From an uncultured Eubacteriales bacterium (lineage in GTDB: Bacteria > Bacillota > Clostridia > Oscillospirales > CAG-272): a stretch of 9,048 nt of DNA. The stretch is taken from assembly GCA_934447715.1 (NCBI GenBank), contig CAKSER010000051.1, positions 1 to 9,048 of the forward strand, in the 5' to 3' direction. The translations under genes were made by a program, and so were the position numbers. Numbering within the stretch: position 1 is the stretch's first letter; each line of letters starts with the position of its first letter. Below are positions 5,987 through 9,048 of the stretch, in pieces. The notes beneath the pieces are model-generated. The model saw only the letters and a program-made list of their open reading frames with translations, did not search any database and was not told where the DNA came from.

Positions 5987-5994
5987 CTTCCTTT
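5987..5994 (-). promoter_or_regulatory. Ribosome binding site fixing the GTG start of smpB
   Basis: AAAGGAAG on the minus strand lies 7 bases before the GTG codon at 5979-5977. This supports GTG as the start and gives the expected SmpB length. Confidence 0.75.
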
Positions 5995-6054
5995 CCGAAA
6001 AAAGCACGGCTTTTATATTCCGCCTTTTCTTTTCTTACCTTCAAGAGCATAAGA

Positions 6055-6083
6055 AGTATATCACATTTTTATCTCCAAGTCAA
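6055..6083 (-). promoter_or_regulatory. Strong extended -10 promoter of smpB
   Basis: On the minus strand TTGACT (6078-6083) is followed after 17 bases by TATACT (6055-6060). A TGA immediately before the -10 supplies the TGn extension. Transcription should begin near 6048, giving a smpB leader of about 70 bases. This is one of the best sigma-A matches in the window. Confidence 0.85.
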
Positions 6084-6116
6084 GTGTTCGCTTAGACTGA
6101 GACTAATGGCTTGTCG

Positions 6117-6202
6117 GCTTTTTTGCCCGGTTTCCCTCACATTTCCTTTCGTTTCCTCCTTTTCGTTTTCTTTTGCTCCTTTTTACTCTTTTTTTCCTCT
6201 CT
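6117..6202. other. Pyrimidine-rich tract between the divergent smpB and mrnC promoters
   Basis: Positions 6131-6201 hold only six purines in 71 bases on the plus strand, several of them about ten bases apart (6141, 6151, then 6165, 6175, 6185). The tract sits between two divergent promoters and codes for nothing convincing. The Lys/Arg-rich open frame on the minus strand is simply the purine-rich complement. It may act as an upstream promoter element, a nucleoid-protein site or a flexible spacer; the sequence does not decide. Confidence 0.5.
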
Positions 6203-6228
6203 GCAGCCGGCAATTTAATAAAAATCTG

Positions 6229-6257
6229 TTGTTTTTTTTTCTTTTCTATGTTATACT
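6229..6257 (+). promoter_or_regulatory. Extended -10 promoter of mrnC
   Basis: TTGTTT (6229-6234) is followed after 17 bases by TATACT (6252-6257), preceded by TGT, which matches the TGn extended -10. The expected start is near 6264, leaving a leader of about 25 bases that holds the GAGGTGA ribosome binding site at 6278-6284. Confidence 0.8.
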
Positions 6258-6288
6258 GCAATGAATGCATGGTAATTGAGGTGAAAAA

Positions 6289-6699
6289 ATGCTTGAAAAT
6301 CTGAACGGCGCTTCGCTTGCCTATCTCGGCGACGCTGTGCTTGAGCTGATGACAAGAGAATATCTGCTCAAAAGCGGAAAGACAAATGTCGGAGAGCTTA
6401 ACCACATGGCTTTGAATTTTGTCCGTGCAACCGTTCAAAGCGATGCCCTTTCGAGGATTTTGCCGCTTTTAAGCGAAGAGGAAACAGAAATGTACAAGCG
6501 CGGCAGGAACACGCACGGTCTTGCCATTCCGAAATCCGCAACAGCCGGTCAGTACAGAAGGGCGACCGGGCTTGAGGCGCTTTTCGCACACCTTTACCTC
6601 ACAAACCAAAAGGAACGTATGGACGAGCTTTTTGACAAGGGCTTCATTTCTATAGACGACGGTGCAGATAACGATGCCGCAAAAGAAACGGAAAAATGA
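6289..6699 (+). CDS. mrnC: Mini-ribonuclease III (Mini-III)
   Basis: This 136-residue double-strand-specific endoribonuclease consists of an RNase III catalytic domain without the dsRNA-binding domain. In Bacillus subtilis Mini-III trims both ends of precursor 23S rRNA, helped by ribosomal protein L3. Conserved segments are LNGASLAYLGDAVLEL (5-20) with catalytic D15, KRGRN (70-74), and YRRATGLEALFAHLYL (89-104) with catalytic E96. Length matches the family (about 130-145 residues), and the family is characteristic of Firmicutes and plant organelles. GAGGTGA lies 4 bases before the ATG, a short but workable spacing. The gene starts a rightward unit under its own promoter. The SGNH hydrolase gene begins 31 bases after its stop and is likely co-transcribed. 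The acidic tail (IDDGADNDAAKETEK) is unremarkable. Confidence 0.95.
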   Translation: MLENLNGASLAYLGDAVLELMTREYLLKSGKTNVGELNHMALNFVRATVQSDALSRILPLLSEEETEMYKRGRNTHGLAIPKSATAGQYRRATGLEALFAHLYLTNQKERMDELFDKGFISIDDGADNDAAKETEK

Positions 6700-6730
6700 T
6701 TTTATCTGCAAAGAAAAGGAGATCGGTTGA

Positions 6731-8716
6731 ATGAAACATAAAAGAATAAAATTCCTGACGTTTTTTATCTGCGCAATACTTCTGATCCAGTCGCTTGCGC
6801 TTTATCCGTTTGCCGCAAGCAGCAATCCGCTGCTTCTTGTCATGGGCGATTCGATTTCCACAGGCTACGGTCTGTCCGACTACAACACAAGCGCCCAGCC
6901 GCGCTCTAAGAACTCATTTGCCGCCCTGCTTACAAACAAGCTCGGATACAGCCTGACAAACGGCGCAAAGGACGGTCAGACGACAGCCGGACTGCTTTCC
7001 GCCGCAAAGGAGTCGCAGTACACCTCGGTAATCAAATCCGCGGATACAATTGTTATATGCATAGGCGCAAACGATCTGCAGAACGTATTTGAGCCGATCA
7101 TGGGTGCTGTAAGCGAAAGCACGCTTACAGAATTCATGTCAAGCTACAAATCAAGGCTCAACACCGCAGTTGACACGGCGGCAGCAAATATAGAAGCGCT
7201 TGTAAAATACATCAAAACCAACAATTCAAAGGCAAAGATCGTAATCCAGACCCTGTATAACCCCTTTGAATTCTTCAAATTCGAGCTTGCAGACGGAAAG
7301 CAGGCAAACGATGTGGCTCGCGAGGCAATCGAGCAGCTCAATGCAAAAATAAGGAAAACCGCGACCTCGAACAAGATCATCCTTTGCGATGTCTATGAGG
7401 CGTTCAACAAAAATCCGGATGCTTCATGGCTCAAGACCTCCTGCAAGAGCAGAGATGAGCTTCTTTCGGGAAAGGCGTCGTTTGACATTCACCCGACAGC
7501 AGCCGGTCACAAGCAGATATTCAACCTGATCTACAGCGCTCTCGGCGTAAACAAGGCGCTGTATGAGTTTACCGGCTTTAAGGTCATAAGCGATATCAAG
7601 ATTGCATACGGTGTGGCAAAGGAGGACATTCCGCTGCCGAAAACCGTAACGGTTGTCACAACAAGAGGAGAAATTGAGCTTGAGGTCGGAAGCTGGGATC
7701 TTTCAAAATACGATCCGTCCAAGACCTCCTCGCAGGAGATCGAAATCACCGCAAAATTCAAGCTTCCGGCATATGTTTTAAACGATCAGGGCATTGATAC
7801 GGTTGCAACCGCAAAGCTGGTTGTCGCTTCCGCTCCGAGCATCAAAAAGATCATCGAGCCCACGGCAATCACCGGTATTACCTGCGGAACGGCACTCGAC
7901 TATATCGGTCTGCCGCAGAAGGTTACGATCATCGCAGGAGAAAGCAACAACGAATATCAGGCGGACGTCGTCTGGAACACCTCCGGATACGATCCTACAA
8001 GAGTAGACGCATACAAGATAAGCATCCCGGGAACAATTACCCTCCCAGAGGGAATAAGCAACGAAAACGAGCTTCCGCTGACGGTATCGGTTCTCCTTTC
8101 GGTAGATCCGGCTCCGGTAAAGGATGACACAACCGCTCCTGTAACAACCCCGAATAAGACAACCGATCCGGACGATACAAGCACCCCTATAGACAGCACC
8201 TCAAATACCGCGCCTATAAAAAAGAACAAAACGAGCGTCGGAAAGGTGATCTTCTGGATACTGTTCATCCCGATTCTTCTGTTTGTTATCTGGATAATTA
8301 TTGTAAGAATAATCAAGGAAAAGCGCCGCAAGGAGCGTGCGCGCCGCAGAGCGGCACAGATGGCTCGCCGCAGGCAGCTTGCAAGACAGCAGCAAAACGA
8401 CATTAATGCCGATCAGCAATATTACGATCAGTCATCCGGTCAGTATTATGACCAGTCCGAGCAGTACTACGATCAGCAGCCGGAGCAGTACTACGGTCAG
8501 CCGTCAGATCAGTACTACGCAAATCCGCCGCGTCACAGTCAGTCTGCACAGCAGTACTATGAAGGCGAAAACGCACAGTACCAAAACGAAAGCGATCCGT
8601 ATTCATCAGGACAAGCCGGTCAGTACGATCAGTATGGTCAGCACGGTCAGCAACAAAGCGGAGACGGCTCATCCGACTATCCTACGGTTGACAAAAACTC
8701 TTTTTACAGAAGATAA
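6731..8716 (+). CDS. Membrane-anchored SGNH/GDSL hydrolase with Ig-like domains and Q/Y-rich cytosolic tail
   Basis: This 661-residue surface enzyme appears to be a type I membrane protein. A signal peptide (about 1-30, basic start then a hydrophobic core, AAS near cleavage) precedes an SGNH hydrolase domain (about 34-272). Block I is GDSIS with nucleophile S41, the oxyanion residues are G78 (LTNGAKDG) and N114 (GAND, 112-115), and block V is DIHP with D252 and H254. Such enzymes remove acyl groups from polysaccharides, peptidoglycan or small esters; the substrate here is unknown. Two related beta-sandwich segments follow (about 285-367 and 377-459), each with LP-K-VT and 'W-x-x-S-x-Y-D-P', resembling bacterial Ig-like group 4 domains. 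Next come a Thr/Pro/Asp-rich linker (about 460-503), one membrane helix (about 504-527), an Arg/Lys stop-transfer cluster (529-552) and a Q/Y-rich tail to the end. AAAGGAGATC stands 9 bases before the ATG. The family and topology are well supported. The role of the tail is unknown. Confidence 0.88.
   Translation: MKHKRIKFLTFFICAILLIQSLALYPFAASSNPLLLVMGDSISTGYGLSDYNTSAQPRSKNSFAALLTNKLGYSLTNGAKDGQTTAGLLSAAKESQYTSVIKSADTIVICIGANDLQNVFEPIMGAVSESTLTEFMSSYKSRLNTAVDTAAANIEALVKYIKTNNSKAKIVIQTLYNPFEFFKFELADGKQANDVAREAIEQLNAKIRKTATSNKIILCDVYEAFNKNPDASWLKTSCKSRDELLSGKASFDIHPTAAGHKQIFNLIYSALGVNKALYEFTGFKVISDIKIAYGVAKEDIPLPKTVTVVTTRGEIELEVGSWDLSKYDPSKTSSQEIEITAKFKLPAYVLNDQGIDTVATAKLVVASAPSIKKIIEPTAITGITCGTALDYIGLPQKVTIIAGESNNEYQADVVWNTSGYDPTRVDAYKISIPGTITLPEGISNENELPLTVSVLLSVDPAPVKDDTTAPVTTPNKTTDPDDTSTPIDSTSNTAPIKKNKTSVGKVIFWILFIPILLFVIWIIIVRIIKEKRRKERARRRAAQMARRRQLARQQQNDINADQQYYDQSSGQYYDQSEQYYDQQPEQYYGQPSDQYYANPPRHSQSAQQYYEGENAQYQNESDPYSSGQAGQYDQYGQHGQQQSGDGSSDYPTVDKNSFYRR
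8417..8560 (+). repeat. Imperfect 24-base coding repeats encoding QYY units
   Basis: Within the hydrolase tail, QYY starts at residues 563, 571, 578, 586, 594 and 608, giving a mostly 8-residue (24-base) period with consensus QYYDQxxE/G. The codons vary between units (TATTAC, TATTAT, TACTAC), so the protein pattern is kept while the DNA has diverged. This argues for selection on the peptide rather than a fresh tandem duplication. Confidence 0.8.
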
Positions 8717-8781
8717 CCGTACTGCATTTAAATACAGATATACAGGATAAAAGTATAAAACGATAAAAGGAAAAGAATAAA

Positions 8782-9048
8782 ATGAAGCTCTTAAAAAGAA
8801 TCGCCTCTGCATTTATTGTCGCATTATCGTTAGCTCTCCTTCTCTGCTCCTGCTCAAAAAAGGAGGAACAAAACTATACCGGAATAACCTCCGAATACTG
8901 GCTTCCGACCTCATATGTAAGAAGAACCGCAGGTGGTGAGGAGGAATGCTCGATTCAGTATTCCTATGACAAAGACGGAATGTTCTCCTATGCCGGCTGC
9001 CACATGGGAAAGGATGTGCTTGATTCAAAAGTCAAGACAACCTATGAC
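8782..9048 (+). CDS. Putative lipoprotein, 3' end beyond the window
   Basis: An open frame of 89 codons starts at ATG 8782 and runs off the window end without a stop. It begins MKLLKRIASAFIVALSLALL and has a lipobox L21-C22-S23-C24 followed by SKKEEQNYTG, so it should be a secreted lipoprotein attached through Cys24. The visible mature part (including SEYWLPTSYVRR, IQYSYDKDG and AGCHMGKDVLD) matches no family I recognise. The Tyr/Asp pattern resembles beta-rich secreted proteins, but that is weak. AAAGGA (8766-8771) lies 10 bases upstream. It follows the SGNH hydrolase by 65 bases in the same direction with no clear terminator between, so co-transcription is likely. The two share a surface location, which may point to a common process. 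Confidence 0.8.
   Translation, partial: MKLLKRIASAFIVALSLALLLCSCSKKEEQNYTGITSEYWLPTSYVRRTAGGEEECSIQYSYDKDGMFSYAGCHMGKDVLDSKVKTTYD

Noticed and set aside
5850..6050. Short leftward open frame in the smpB leader, overlapping smpB
   Set aside because: Its ATG lies at about the transcription start of the smpB promoter with no room for a ribosome binding site, and it continues out of frame through smpB.
6137..6165. Start-stop pair (ATG TGA) after AGGAGG-like purines on the minus strand
   Set aside because: It lies upstream of the predicted smpB transcription start and arises from the purine-rich tract, so there is no evidence that it is transcribed.
6103..6438. Leftward open frame with a very Lys/Arg-rich C-terminus
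   Set aside because: It is the complement of the pyrimidine tract and of the 5' part of mrnC. The basic residues come from the purine-rich strand, not from a real nucleic-acid-binding protein.
7957..8403. Leftward 148-codon open frame opposite the SGNH hydrolase
   Set aside because: It is antisense to the Ig-like domain, linker and membrane-helix codons. It has no family motifs or upstream ribosome binding site.
8403..8672. Leftward open frame rich in Asp-Arg-Thr repeats
   Set aside because: It is the antisense reading of the QYY-repeat region of the SGNH hydrolase. The repetition is inherited from that gene.
8722..8737. Near-palindrome CTGCATTTAAATACAG as a terminator of the SGNH gene
   Set aside because: The arms meet without a loop, there is an internal mismatch, and no T-run follows. 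The downstream lipoprotein is more simply read as part of the same unit.
1..9048. CRISPR arrays, insertion sequences, prophage or toxin-antitoxin genes
   Set aside because: No regularly spaced repeats, terminal inverted repeats, transposase or integrase motifs, or small paired genes are visible. The only clustered repeats are the coding QYY units and short regulatory-size repeats.

Overview
The window reads as chromosomal DNA of a low-to-medium GC Firmicute, most likely a gut-type Clostridia (Oscillospiraceae/Ruminococcus-like). The reasons are a Firmicutes-type mini-ribonuclease III (mrnC), two lipoproteins with Gram-positive style lipoboxes, AGGAGG-type ribosome binding sites, consensus sigma-A promoters and an exo-acting GH2 glycosidase. 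The exact taxon cannot be read from the sequence alone. I see no integrase, transposase, CRISPR array, phage gene or toxin-antitoxin pair. Most of the window is housekeeping and cell-surface genes.

Layout. Positions 1-259 are an AT-rich, probably divergent, intergenic region. 260-1417 (+) is a beta-propeller-like lipoprotein, whose apparent intrinsic terminator (1544-1577) lies inside the convergent gene. 1439-4866 (-) is a three-gene leftward unit read as GH2 glycosidase, RsmJ-like rRNA methyltransferase, then Sfp-type phosphopantetheinyl transferase. It has a good promoter at 4896-4924 and folded elements in both intercistronic gaps. 5036-5427 (-) is ssrA (tmRNA) with its terminator, preceded by smpB at 5479-5979 (-), which has a strong promoter at 6055-6083. 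A pyrimidine-rich divergent region (about 6117-6202) separates this from a rightward unit: mrnC (6289-6699), a membrane-anchored SGNH/GDSL hydrolase (6731-8716) and a second lipoprotein cut by the window end (8782-9048).

How the genes relate. smpB and ssrA form the trans-translation pair that rescues stalled ribosomes. mrnC (23S rRNA maturation) and the RsmJ-like enzyme (16S rRNA methylation) add to a loose RNA/ribosome theme, but they sit in different transcription units. The SGNH hydrolase and both lipoproteins act at the cell surface, and the GH2 enzyme has no signal peptide and should act on imported oligosaccharides or glycosides. The phosphopantetheinyl transferase activates carrier proteins.

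The most unusual item is the SGNH hydrolase. It has an extracellular esterase domain and two Ig-like domains, one membrane helix, and then a cytosolic tail of about 100 residues rich in Gln and Tyr with repeated QYY units, resembling prion-like low-complexity sequence. Other points worth checking are the terminator buried in an antisense coding region, the structured intercistronic gaps, the repeats upstream of the GH2 promoter, and a tmRNA whose 3' CCA is not encoded.
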